The translations under genes and the position numbers were made by a program. Below the pieces are notes generated by a model. The model was not told the origin of the DNA. It saw nothing but the letters and a program-made list of their open reading frames with translations, and made no database searches. A DNA stretch of 7,879 bases from Fidelibacterota bacterium (GTDB lineage: Bacteria; Bipolaricaulota; Bipolaricaulia; UBA7950; UBA9294), in NCBI GenBank assembly GCA_024278395.1, contig JAJRTG010000068.1, positions 1-7,879 of the forward strand, in the 5' to 3' direction. Below are positions 1 to 7,240 of the stretch, in pieces. Numbering within the stretch: the first letter of the stretch is position 1; the number at the start of each line of letters is the position of its first letter.

Positions 1-2840
1 ACGGAAAGGGTTGGTCCGAAATCCCATGACAATGAGGCTGAGTTGTCCAACGTCCTTTTCGGATGGTCGCTCGAAAGGTCGACCAGGTAGTAGGAGTGGG
101 AAGCGGTGAGTGACACGCCCTCCGTCAGCTCGGCCTTGGCGTCAAGTGTCCAGCCGGTTTTATCCTCCCTTCCCAGTCTCCCGATCGCGGTGAACTGGGG
201 GGAGATGCGTTCGAAGATCCCGGAGAGGGTGAACGGGCCCAACTCGCGGGTGAAGCTCGCGCGGGCGATCCCGCCCCGGTCGGTGTGGGATGCGGCCGGT
301 ATGTCGGTGAAGCGTCCCGGATCGCGCCCGTCGATCTTCGTCTCAACCGGGGCGTACGTCTCGATGGCACCGTCCTGCACGTGGACGACCTCGATCTCGT
401 AATCCTGGCCGGCGCGTGTCCCTGCCCACACGCCGCCCGCGCCGTCGGGGGAGATCGCGGTCACCGCAAGGTGCGAGTAAACGTCCTTTCCGGAGAGGAT
501 GTGAAGGCCGCTTTCATCCCCGTACCAGAGGCTGCCGCCCACGAGGGCGACGGTGTAAACCGGTCTTCCGAAGATGAGCCATCCGGTTCCGACTCCGTTT
601 GTGAAGGCGCGCAGCCCGAGATCGCTCGCCGCGTATAGCGTCCCGTCCCGCACCAGGATGGCGTTCACCGGTACCCCGTTCATACCGGATAGTGGGGTGA
701 GCTTCTCGCTCTCCGGGTCGAAGGCGAAGAGGCCGTGCTCACTTCCGAGATAGACGGTCTTTCCGTCCGTCCCGATGGCGCGGATCGTCCCCAGCCCGGT
801 GATCTCCTGGTCGGTGTAGGCGGTCCAACTCGTCGGATCGTCCATCTCGTCTATCCCCACCGTGACGATCCCCTCTTCGGTCCCGGCCCACATGACCCCG
901 TCCGCGATCGTCAGGGAGTGGACCGCCCGGTTCGGGAGCCCGCTATCCGTTGAGTAGCGCCGCCAGTTGCCCACCTGCCCTAGCGGGGCCTCCCCGACGA
1001 GCTTGAGGACGGTGATTCCAGCGGCGGTGCCGAAGAAGACGCGGTCGCCCACCGCTTCCGCAGAGTAGACACGGTTGGCGGAGAGCCCGTCCGCCGCGGT
1101 GTAGAGGTTCCAGTCGCCGTCGTGGTAGACACTCACTCCGGCGGCGTGGGTGAAGAATGTATACCCGGCGGCGGATGTGATCGCGCTTATCTCGTTCGGC
1201 AGGTTCACCCGGGCGTTGTCGTCGAACGGGAAACGGTTGTCGCTGTAGCCGACGGTGAAGTCAGCGGTGAACCCGTCGAGGTTCACCCTCCCGATGATCC
1301 CGGAGACGGTATGGGTGTTCGGCATGGTGCGCACCTTCTCCGGATCGGTGAGCGGAGTGGGATGGTCCGCCGCCTGCAGGACGCTCCCCTCGATGGAGAG
1401 GGCGTCGGAAACCGGGATCTTCAAGCTCACTCCGTAGAAGTTGCGGGAGTACTCAGCGGTGCTTCCCAACCCTCCCCGCGCGCGCTCGTAGTCGATGCGG
1501 ATGGTGTCGTTGTCCTTCACCTCGACGAGGAGGATCAGCATTCCGACCTCGTAGTCGATCGTGTAGTCGGAGTCGCGGGAGAGGAGCTTCCCGTTCAGGT
1601 AGACCTTCTCGCTCCCCGGGACGATGGAGAGCCCTAGAGGATAGGCGTTGCCTGAGACGGAATAGCTGAACGAGACGCGCATCGCGCTCTTCTCCCCGGA
1701 GAAGAAGTCGCCCGGGAACTCGACCTCGAGGATCCCCTGTTTATAGAACGTGCTTGCTTGGTAGGAGGAAAGGTCGGGATCGCTGATCGGTCGGAAGGTG
1801 GCTCCGTCGATGCTCACCTCGACCACCACCGACCCCTCCTTGATGTCCTTCTCCCCGAGGAAGTAGAAGCGGCGCCTCCCACCGGAGGGGAGCGGGTACG
1901 GATTCCCGTCGACGGTGATGGAGACGAGCTTCGCAAGTGCGTTTAGAAACGTTTGTTCGTAGTCCGTTCCTGGGTTCAGCGGGTACCTCTTCTTCTCCTT
2001 CCCGGTGAGCCCGGCCTCCTCGTTGTACGCCTTGATGTAGCTCAAGAGCCTGGTCCTGATCAGGTCTTGAGGGGGGCGGAGCAGAACGAGGTAGTCCGAC
2101 TGGTCCGAAACCACGGTGAACGCCGCCTGCGGCAACTCCTCGGCCGGTGAATCGGCGATCGTCTTGTAGAGGTAACCGAGTCCGTAGCCTGTGAGGAGCC
2201 CTTGCAGATCGCCCGATGATTCGAAGGTGAGGTCGACCTCGGAGAAGCCCTCGATGTACGGTGCGCTCAGCCGGTAGTGGTAGAGCCCGTCGAGGTTCTT
2301 CGTGTACGGCTGGGTCGCCCACGGCTTCTCCGGAGGTGAGAAGGAGAAGGTCACCTCCCCCCGCGCACTGTGGCCGATGAACGTCTTCGACTCCGAGATC
2401 CCCTCGATCTGGGAGAGGACTCCGGTGAGCTCCCCCCCGCCGGGGAGCCGGTAGTCGAGGCGCACTCCCTTCAATTTCTTGTTGTATACGGCGAACGCCT
2501 CCTTCCCGGAGAGGGAGAAGTCCCCGAACACGCCGTTCAGGTCGCCGGAGTGCAGATACAGGGTGAGCGACTGCATGCTCGGCGGTTCCTGGTCGTTGAA
2601 GTGCGCCTTCAGGGTGAGGATGGAGAGAGCCTCGGCGGTCACGTCGACGGCGAGCGTCTGGTCGAGCTCAAGCTGGTAGGGGGCCTGCCCGAGCCCCTGC
2701 GGGTCACCGATCCCGTAGCGGAGGGTGAACGTCTTATGCCCGGAGATATCGGCGTTGAATTCCCCGTCCTCCTGCCCGAAGGCCGGGAGGGCAAGGAAGA
2801 CCGCGAGCACAACCCCCAACAACACGCTTATTCTCATCAT
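1..2840 (-). CDS. Giant exported surface protein with embedded reg_prop beta-propeller (3' end outside window)
   Basis: The frame is open from an ATG at 2840 to the window edge: 946 complete codons and no stop, so the C-terminus is missing. Residues 1-22 form a signal peptide (hydrophobic core ending in LALPAFG, no lipobox Cys). Residues 25-450 are beta-rich; near 410-438 is a VYLNGKLL...DYTIDYEVG motif, which I associate with large SprA-like or other outer-membrane proteins of diderm bacteria. Residues about 547-824 hold seven repeats of the form V.si....g.vwaGT..Gl..f (for example VMWAGTEEGI near 649, VYLGSEHGLFAF near 697 and LWYGDESGLHIL near 771), the two-component-regulator propeller type. 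From about 855 the alternating polar/aromatic pattern (FERISPQFTAIG, near 876) suggests barrel strands. It is the third gene of the operon, 4 nt after the PorV-like stop, without a clear ribosome binding site, so translation is probably coupled. The exact function is unknown. The propeller is firm; the barrel is inferred. Confidence 0.85.
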   Translation of the reverse strand, partial: MMRISVLLGVVLAVFLALPAFGQEDGEFNADISGHKTFTLRYGIGDPQGLGQAPYQLELDQTLAVDVTAEALSILTLKAHFNDQEPPSMQSLTLYLHSGDLNGVFGDFSLSGKEAFAVYNKKLKGVRLDYRLPGGGELTGVLSQIEGISESKTFIGHSARGEVTFSFSPPEKPWATQPYTKNLDGLYHYRLSAPYIEGFSEVDLTFESSGDLQGLLTGYGLGYLYKTIADSPAEELPQAAFTVVSDQSDYLVLLRPPQDLIRTRLLSYIKAYNEEAGLTGKEKKRYPLNPGTDYEQTFLNALAKLVSITVDGNPYPLPSGGRRRFYFLGEKDIKEGSVVVEVSIDGATFRPISDPDLSSYQASTFYKQGILEVEFPGDFFSGEKSAMRVSFSYSVSGNAYPLGLSIVPGSEKVYLNGKLLSRDSDYTIDYEVGMLILLVEVKDNDTIRIDYERARGGLGSTAEYSRNFYGVSLKIPVSDALSIEGSVLQAADHPTPLTDPEKVRTMPNTHTVSGIIGRVNLDGFTADFTVGYSDNRFPFDDNARVNLPNEISAITSAAGYTFFTHAAGVSVYHDGDWNLYTAADGLSANRVYSAEAVGDRVFFGTAAGITVLKLVGEAPLGQVGNWRRYSTDSGLPNRAVHSLTIADGVMWAGTEEGIVTVGIDEMDDPTSWTAYTDQEITGLGTIRAIGTDGKTVYLGSEHGLFAFDPESEKLTPLSGMNGVPVNAILVRDGTLYAASDLGLRAFTNGVGTGWLIFGRPVYTVALVGGSLWYGDESGLHILSGKDVYSHLAVTAISPDGAGGVWAGTRAGQDYEIEVVHVQDGAIETYAPVETKIDGRDPGRFTDIPAASHTDRGGIARASFTRELGPFTLSGIFERISPQFTAIGRLGREDKTGWTLDAKAELTEGVSLTASHSYYLVDLSSDHPKRTLDNSASLSWDFGPTLS

Positions 2841-2844
2841 GAAT

Positions 2845-3687
2845 CTAGAACTTGTAAGCAACAGATGCCCCATAGCTTCCTCCCAGTTGACCGCTGTCGC
2901 GGTAGGAAAGATCGATGCGCATCTCGGAGAAGCGCACGGATAACCCCATGCTCGGTCCGGCCGGGTTCAGCCCGACCCGCACCCCGAGGCCGCCGACCCA
3001 GCCCTCGATCCCTCCGGAGATCTCCACCTCAGGGGAGAAGAGACCGTCCGCCACGAAGGAGGCGCTCCACTCGACCTCTTCGGAGGGGTGCAGCCGAAGC
3101 GCCACCCCGAGATTGAGCCCCGTCGGCCATTCCCCGGATGCTCCGGTGGAGAACTCCACCGCACGGGAGAGGGCGTTTTCCAGCATCAACCCGACCCGCA
3201 GGCTGTCGGTAACGATAAGGACGGCCGGATCGAGCGCCCAGCCGAGGGCCGTGTACGGACTCTGTACCTGATACACCTTAAACCGCGCTCCTACACCGAC
3301 CGGCCCGAGCGCAAAACCGACTCCGACCACCCCGCACTGGCTGATATAGGAGAACCCTCCGGATTCCGTCTTGATCCAGCCGGAGTCGAGGCGCATCAGC
3401 TCAGCCCCGATGTAGGGGAGGGTGATCCCGACGGTCCCGTAGGCCATGGTTTCGTACTCCTGGGAGAAGAAGGAGCTGAGCGAGATCCGTTTAACCCAGC
3501 CGAGTCCGGCCGGGTTGTAGAACGCAGCGGTTTCGTCGTCCGCCAGCGGGAGGAACGCGCCTCCGAGCCCGACGGCGCGCGCTCCGGCGCCGAGCTCGAG
3601 GATCGCCGCCAGGTTGGAGTACTGGGCCGGGATCCCGGGGATGGGGATGACGGAGGCCAAAAACAGCGCTATCAAAACCATTCTCAT
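2845..3687 (-). CDS. PorV/PorQ-like (UPF0164 family) outer-membrane beta-barrel protein
   Basis: This 280-residue protein starts with a signal peptide (about residues 1-21, ending GIPA). The family signature follows at residues 33-62: GAGARAVGLGGAF, then DDETAAFYNPAGLGW. That glycine-rich block plus the NPAGL motif marks PorV, PorQ and related FadL-like barrels. The rest alternates hydrophobic and polar residues as in transmembrane strands, and the chain ends in Phe (VAYKF), as expected of a barrel inserted by the BAM machinery. In T9SS, PorV carries cargo with a C-terminal sorting domain to the attachment complex. Related proteins also occur without T9SS, so shuttle function is inference. 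The ATG at 3687 overlaps the upstream protease stop as ATGA, which favours this start and coupled translation. An in-frame ATG at 3681 is a less likely alternative. Length suits the family (roughly 280-400 aa), at the short end. Confidence 0.85.
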   Translation of the reverse strand: MRMVLIALFLASVIPIPGIPAQYSNLAAILELGAGARAVGLGGAFLPLADDETAAFYNPAGLGWVKRISLSSFFSQEYETMAYGTVGITLPYIGAELMRLDSGWIKTESGGFSYISQCGVVGVGFALGPVGVGARFKVYQVQSPYTALGWALDPAVLIVTDSLRVGLMLENALSRAVEFSTGASGEWPTGLNLGVALRLHPSEEVEWSASFVADGLFSPEVEISGGIEGWVGGLGVRVGLNPAGPSMGLSVRFSEMRIDLSYRDSGQLGGSYGASVAYKF

Positions 3688-5807
3688 CTTGCGATCACCA
3701 GCCTTCCGATTTCGGTCCGGGTCGTGTCGTCCGAGAGCATAAAGAGGTAGAGCCCCGGTGCGAGCGGGAGTCCCTTCGAATCCCGGAGGTCCCAGTCGTA
3801 GCTCCCCGCCCCCGCGGTGAGCGGGGTGGAGAAGACGAGCCTTCCGGAGACGTCGTAGATGTCCAATTTCGCCCCGTCGGAGTCCGCAGGGACTGTGTAG
3901 ATGAACCGTGCGGAATCGCGGACAGGGTTCTCCGCCAGTTGGATCGAGAGTTCTTGTCCGTTATCCGGCTGAGATGGGGTCACGGCGGTGACCGCGGCGT
4001 CGGCCGCGAGCTTTCCCCATCCCCACGCATCGTTCGGCACGACCCCGGTGAACCCGTCCGACTTGGCCGTTTGAATCAGCTTCTCCCTGATCTCGTTGGA
4101 GGTGAGGGTCGGATCGACGGAGAGCATGAGGGCGATGGTCCCGGTCACGTGCGGGGCTGCCATGCTCGTCCCGAGGAGGAGGGTATGCACCCCGTCCGGG
4201 CATGTGAGGTAGTCGGCGGCTGGTGCGGAGGATGACATCGCCGATGCGATCCACGCTCCGGGAGCGGTGATCTCCGGCTTGCGCCTTCCGTCCCGGGTCG
4301 GACCGCGGCTGGAGAAGTAGGAGAGTTGACCGATCGGGTATTGGGAGGAGAAGTCCTCCTCCCCGGCGCGGGAGCTCCAGCGGTTCTTGGTGTTGAACGC
4401 CCCAACCGTGATCACGTGGGGCGCGTTGCCCGGCTCATCGACCGTCTCGAAGGAGTCCCCGCCGAGGATCGTCCCGTTGTCCGAGGTGATCCAGCCGTCG
4501 AACCTCCCGCCGCCGCCGTTATCGGTCACCGTGACCGACCAAGGGGCTTGGGAGGTGATCCCAGAGATGTTCACGAGGACCTCGTTGTCCCCGTTGTTCG
4601 GGTTGACCCCTCCGGAGGCGTTGTCCACGTAGACGTTCCCCGCCGGGGTGCTTGCCGAGTTGCTGCTTCCGGACGGCACGGAGAGCGGCACTCCACCGGG
4701 AGGGACGATCGTTACGGTGAACGAGGAGGCCCCGGGATACCATAGGATAAAGTTGAGCGAGTCCTCCGTCGGGACGAGGGAGAAGGTGTAGGCGTCTCCT
4801 GCCAGGGTCCGTCCGACATGGAGCAGCTGATCCCCCTCGTTCCCGGCGGAGACGACGATCGCCCTGCCCCGTCCCTGGGCGAGCTCGTCCAGGCCTTGTT
4901 CGAACAGGCTCGTCCCGTCGTGCGGGCCGTCCTGACCCCCGAGGCTCAGGTTGACCACGGCCGGCAGTCCGAGATCAGCGGCCTTGTCGAATATATATCT
5001 CACCCCGGCGAGGATGTCCGAGGTATAGAAGGTCGTCTTCACCGAGATGATCCACGCCTCCGGTGCCACCCCGATGAACCCGGCCGAGGAGGCCGATCCG
5101 TCCCCGGCCGCGATCCCCATCACGTGCGTCCCGTGGCCGTCGGTGTCCTCCTCCCGCACCTCCCCTTCGTTCGGTCCAAACCCGTTCCCCAGATCGCTCT
5201 CTATCTCCGCCTTGGTGTAGGTGGCGTTGAACAGCCCCGTCTGGTCCAGGATGTAGAGGATGCGGGATGACTCCTCGATCCCGTCTCCGTCCGAGTCGTA
5301 GCGGAAATCGAGATGGGAGTAGTCGATCCCGGTGTCCACCGCTCCGACGATCACCCCCCTGCCGGTGATGGAGGGGACCTGCCTGTGAAGGAGGTCCGCC
5401 CCGATCGCCGGTACGCTGCGGTCGAGGGTCGGTTTCGCCTTCCAAGCCGGCTCTACATAGACCACCTCGGGGGAGGCGATAAGGGTCAGCAAGCTCTCGA
5501 GGGGAACGCGCATCCCGAGGACTGTTCCGGTGGATACGCTTACCGGGAATTCAAGGAAGCTGGTCCCGAAGAATGGATGGGTGAGCTTGACCAGCACCCG
5601 GATCGGCTCCCCGGTGGGGAATGGGAGCGTGAACACCGCTCCCGGTGGAGGGGCTCCGAACCCGGGCAGGCCTTCGGCGGTGATCCCCGGGTCTCCCGCC
5701 AGAAGCAGGCGCAGCGCCGGGGAGAGCTTCGCCGCATCCCCGAGCGCAACCGCGGATGTCAGGCAGATAAGCCCTATCGCAAACAAAAACGCGAAAATCC
5801 TTCGCAT
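3684..5807 (-). CDS. Secreted subtilisin-like S8 serine protease with T9SS-type C-terminal domain
   Basis: This 707-residue protease is probably exported to act outside the cell. Residues 1-23 form a signal peptide. Residues about 65-130 resemble an inhibitory I9-like propeptide (PEVVYVEP near 113). The catalytic triad is intact: Asp158 in GAVDTGID, His225 in DTDGHGTHV and Ser548 in GTSMAAPHV, with the oxyanion Asn323 in VVSAGNEG. Between Asn323 and Ser548 lie 225 residues, about 160 more than in subtilisin. Residues about 340-460 look like an inserted beta-sandwich or jelly-roll. An EF-hand-like DSDGDGIEE loop sits at 171-179. Residues about 627-707 (ENPVRDSARF, IYDVSGRLV, LAPGLYLFML) match FlgD-Ig/T9SS type A sorting domains. 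The start is set by AAGGAG at 5815-5820, 7 nt before the ATG. A TTG extension to 5828 would overlap that site and is rejected. First gene of the three-gene operon. Confidence 0.95.
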   Translation of the reverse strand: MRRIFAFLFAIGLICLTSAVALGDAAKLSPALRLLLAGDPGITAEGLPGFGAPPPGAVFTLPFPTGEPIRVLVKLTHPFFGTSFLEFPVSVSTGTVLGMRVPLESLLTLIASPEVVYVEPAWKAKPTLDRSVPAIGADLLHRQVPSITGRGVIVGAVDTGIDYSHLDFRYDSDGDGIEESSRILYILDQTGLFNATYTKAEIESDLGNGFGPNEGEVREEDTDGHGTHVMGIAAGDGSASSAGFIGVAPEAWIISVKTTFYTSDILAGVRYIFDKAADLGLPAVVNLSLGGQDGPHDGTSLFEQGLDELAQGRGRAIVVSAGNEGDQLLHVGRTLAGDAYTFSLVPTEDSLNFILWYPGASSFTVTIVPPGGVPLSVPSGSSNSASTPAGNVYVDNASGGVNPNNGDNEVLVNISGITSQAPWSVTVTDNGGGGRFDGWITSDNGTILGGDSFETVDEPGNAPHVITVGAFNTKNRWSSRAGEEDFSSQYPIGQLSYFSSRGPTRDGRRKPEITAPGAWIASAMSSSAPAADYLTCPDGVHTLLLGTSMAAPHVTGTIALMLSVDPTLTSNEIREKLIQTAKSDGFTGVVPNDAWGWGKLAADAAVTAVTPSQPDNGQELSIQLAENPVRDSARFIYTVPADSDGAKLDIYDVSGRLVFSTPLTAGAGSYDWDLRDSKGLPLAPGLYLFMLSDDTTRTEIGRLVIAR

Positions 5808-5814
5808 GTGATTT

Positions 5815-5820
5815 CTCCTT
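5815..5820 (-). promoter_or_regulatory. Shine-Dalgarno site of the S8 protease
   Basis: On the minus strand this reads AAGGAG followed by AAATCAC and the ATG at 5807, giving a 7-nt spacing. It fixes the protease start and argues against the upstream in-frame TTG at 5828. Confidence 0.85.
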
Positions 5821-5828
5821 AGGCGCAA

Positions 5829-5857
5829 AGTGTACCATACCCGGTTCCCTCCGACAA
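5829..5857 (-). promoter_or_regulatory. Sigma70-type promoter of the protease/PorV-like/propeller operon
   Basis: On the minus strand TTGTCG (5857-5852) is followed by a 17-bp spacer and TACACT (5834-5829), with TGG just upstream making an extended -10. Transcription would start near 5822, leaving a leader of about 15 nt with the Shine-Dalgarno close to the 5' end. The hexamers are imperfect but the geometry is good. No operator repeat was recognised. Confidence 0.55.
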
Positions 5858-5893
5858 AACAGGGGAGTCCAAGACAGAAGGACCGTCCGTTTC

Positions 5894-5923
5894 TTTACAA
5901 CCCAAGCGGTGCTGTGCTATCAT
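5894..5923 (+). promoter_or_regulatory. Sigma70-type promoter of the DUF4139 operon
   Basis: TTTACA at 5894-5899, an 18-bp spacer, then TATCAT at 5918-5923 preceded by TGC, giving an extended -10. The predicted transcription start near 5930 leaves a leader of about 17 nt. The match to the consensus is better than for the divergent partner. Confidence 0.65.
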
Positions 5924-5934
5924 CAATCGCAGCG

Positions 5935-5941
5935 AAGGAGG
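5935..5941 (+). promoter_or_regulatory. Shine-Dalgarno site of the DUF4139 gene
   Basis: AAGGAGG lies 5 nt before the ATG at 5947. It decides the start: the in-frame open stretch back to 5830 runs through the promoter and encodes no signal peptide, so it is not coding. Confidence 0.9.
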
Positions 5942-5946
5942 CCACC

Positions 5947-7230
5947 ATGTACAGGAAGGTAGTGTCGGCGCTCGTTCTGTTGATCGTTGCGGTCGGGGTG
6001 GTCGCCGTCCCGGCCACGGTTACCATCTACTCGCAGGGGATCGCGTGCGTCGAGGATGACGTTAGGCTGTCTCTGGATAAAGGGATCAACACCGTTCGGA
6101 TTCCGGTCCCGGCCGGGTTTGTTCCCGGATCGCTCGGGATCGTGTTTGATGGGGAGGTGATCTCCCAGTCGTTTCACGCTGGTGCAGCGGACTCTCTTCC
6201 CGCCGCGGCTGTCGGGAGACAGGTGGAAGTGGCGAGCGAGGACGGGACGGTCTATCGCGGCACCCTGGTCTCGACGAGCGGAGGGATCGTGCTGCAGGAT
6301 GAAACCGGGACGATCCACCTGATCGAGAAGCCGGCCCGGGTGAGCATCGCGGGCGAGGCCGTGAATCTTTCCCCCTACCTCGAGCTTGCCCTGTCCGCCG
6401 CGACCGCCGGGAAGCAGCGGGTGCGGCTCACCTATCTCACCACCGGGTTCAATTGGGGAATGAATTACGTCGGAACCCTGTCCGCCGACGGGGAGGGGCT
6501 CACCCTGACTGGGTGGGTGCAGCTCTCGAACACGACCGACTACCCATTTGCCGGGGTGGACATCCGCCTCGTCGCGGGGCAGGTGAACCGGGTGGAGAAG
6601 GGCTACTCCGAGATGCGCGCCGCCCCGATGGCCGCCATGGCCCCGCTTCCGCAGGAGGCGGCGTTTGAGTATCACCTCTATACACTTCCCGCCCCGGTCG
6701 ATCTCCCGGCGGGCAGGACGATCCTCATCCCATACGGGACCTATCCCGGGATCCCGGTGGAGAGGGTATACACCTTCGAGGGCGGTGCAGTGGAGGTATC
6801 GCTCAAGTTCAAGAACGATAAGGAGCACGGCTTGGGGATTCCGCTTCCCGGCGGGGACGTCCGCCTGTTCCAGGCGCGGGCCGATGGGACGTTGTTCATC
6901 GGGGCCGACACGATCGGGCATACTCCGGCCGGCGAGGAGGTCTCATTGCATGCGGGGAGCGCGTTCGACATCACCGGGACGCGGACCGAGCTCTCCAACG
7001 TGAAGATTTCGGGATCCACCTACCGCGCCAGCTATCGGATCGAGCTGCGCAATCATAAGGATGAATCGGTGACGGTGATCGTTCTCGAGCATCCGGCGGG
7101 GAGGGCGTGGAAGATCACGAAAGCGTCGCAACCCTACACGCAACCGGACTCAGGGACGATCAAATTCGTCGTCGAGGTCCCGGCAGATGGGGAAAGTGAG
7201 GTCACCTACACCGTTGAATACAGCTACTGA
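5947..7230 (+). CDS. Exported DUF4139-family protein
   Basis: This 427-residue protein begins with a hydrophobic signal sequence (residues 1-20, VSALVLLIVAVGVVA), with cleavage likely around VVA or VPA. An N-terminal beta domain (about 24-70) starts with VTIYSQGIACVEDDV, typical of the family, in which the first strands describe an export-processed head. Residues about 90-130 form a small strand-rich unit (VEVASEDGTVYRGTLVS, then IVLQDETGTIHLI) like the Sm/SH3-like insert of relatives. The DUF4139 core runs from about 158 (LTYLTTGFNWGMNYVG, then VQLSNTTDYPFAGVDIRLVAG) to the C-terminus (YRIELRNHKDESVTVIV, then FVVEVPADGESEVTYTVEY). A Met/Ala/Pro-rich linker at 222-236 follows the first half of the core. 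The biochemical role of DUF4139 proteins is not established; envelope or extracytoplasmic location is inferred from the signal peptide. First gene of the rightward operon. Confidence 0.9.
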   Translation: MYRKVVSALVLLIVAVGVVAVPATVTIYSQGIACVEDDVRLSLDKGINTVRIPVPAGFVPGSLGIVFDGEVISQSFHAGAADSLPAAAVGRQVEVASEDGTVYRGTLVSTSGGIVLQDETGTIHLIEKPARVSIAGEAVNLSPYLELALSAATAGKQRVRLTYLTTGFNWGMNYVGTLSADGEGLTLTGWVQLSNTTDYPFAGVDIRLVAGQVNRVEKGYSEMRAAPMAAMAPLPQEAAFEYHLYTLPAPVDLPAGRTILIPYGTYPGIPVERVYTFEGGAVEVSLKFKNDKEHGLGIPLPGGDVRLFQARADGTLFIGADTIGHTPAGEEVSLHAGSAFDITGTRTELSNVKISGSTYRASYRIELRNHKDESVTVIVLEHPAGRAWKITKASQPYTQPDSGTIKFVVEVPADGESEVTYTVEYSY

Positions 7231-7240
7231 GCCCGAAGAT

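Larger units (their letters stand above)
5808..5946. other. Divergent intergenic control region
   Basis: These 139 bp separate the two oppositely transcribed operons and are clearly more AT-rich than the flanking genes, particularly around both promoters. About 37 bp lie between the two -35 elements, so one bound protein could affect both promoters. No convincing inverted repeat, small gene or riboswitch fold is seen. Confidence 0.75.

Noticed and set aside
1741..2322. A 193-residue minus-strand open frame in another frame inside the giant gene
   Set aside because: Same strand but different frame from a continuous, domain-bearing reading; Arg/Pro/His-rich composition indicates a shadow.
2370..3116. 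A 248-residue open frame on the plus strand
   Set aside because: It crosses two well-supported minus-strand genes and their junction, and its C-terminal part is Arg/Pro-rich low-complexity sequence.
3088..3750. A 220-residue open frame on the plus strand
   Set aside because: Antisense to the PorV-like gene and protease end. No motif, signal peptide or ribosome binding site supports it.
5808..5828. TTG-initiated N-terminal extension of the protease
   Set aside because: It would place the Shine-Dalgarno inside the coding region and add charged residues before the signal peptide.
5830..5946. N-terminal extension of the DUF4139 gene
   Set aside because: It contains the predicted promoter and ribosome binding site and would bury the signal peptide 39 residues in.
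5923..6921. A 332-residue open frame on the minus strand opposite the DUF4139 gene
   Set aside because: It lies fully antisense to a clear family member with a signal peptide and ribosome binding site. Its product is rich in Arg, Pro, Gly and His with no domain, typical of GC-rich shadow.
7187..7240. Upstream ATG start for the small protein
   Set aside because: It would overlap the DUF4139 gene by 44 nt and add an unstructured-looking extension; the ATG at 7241 just after the stop is simpler.
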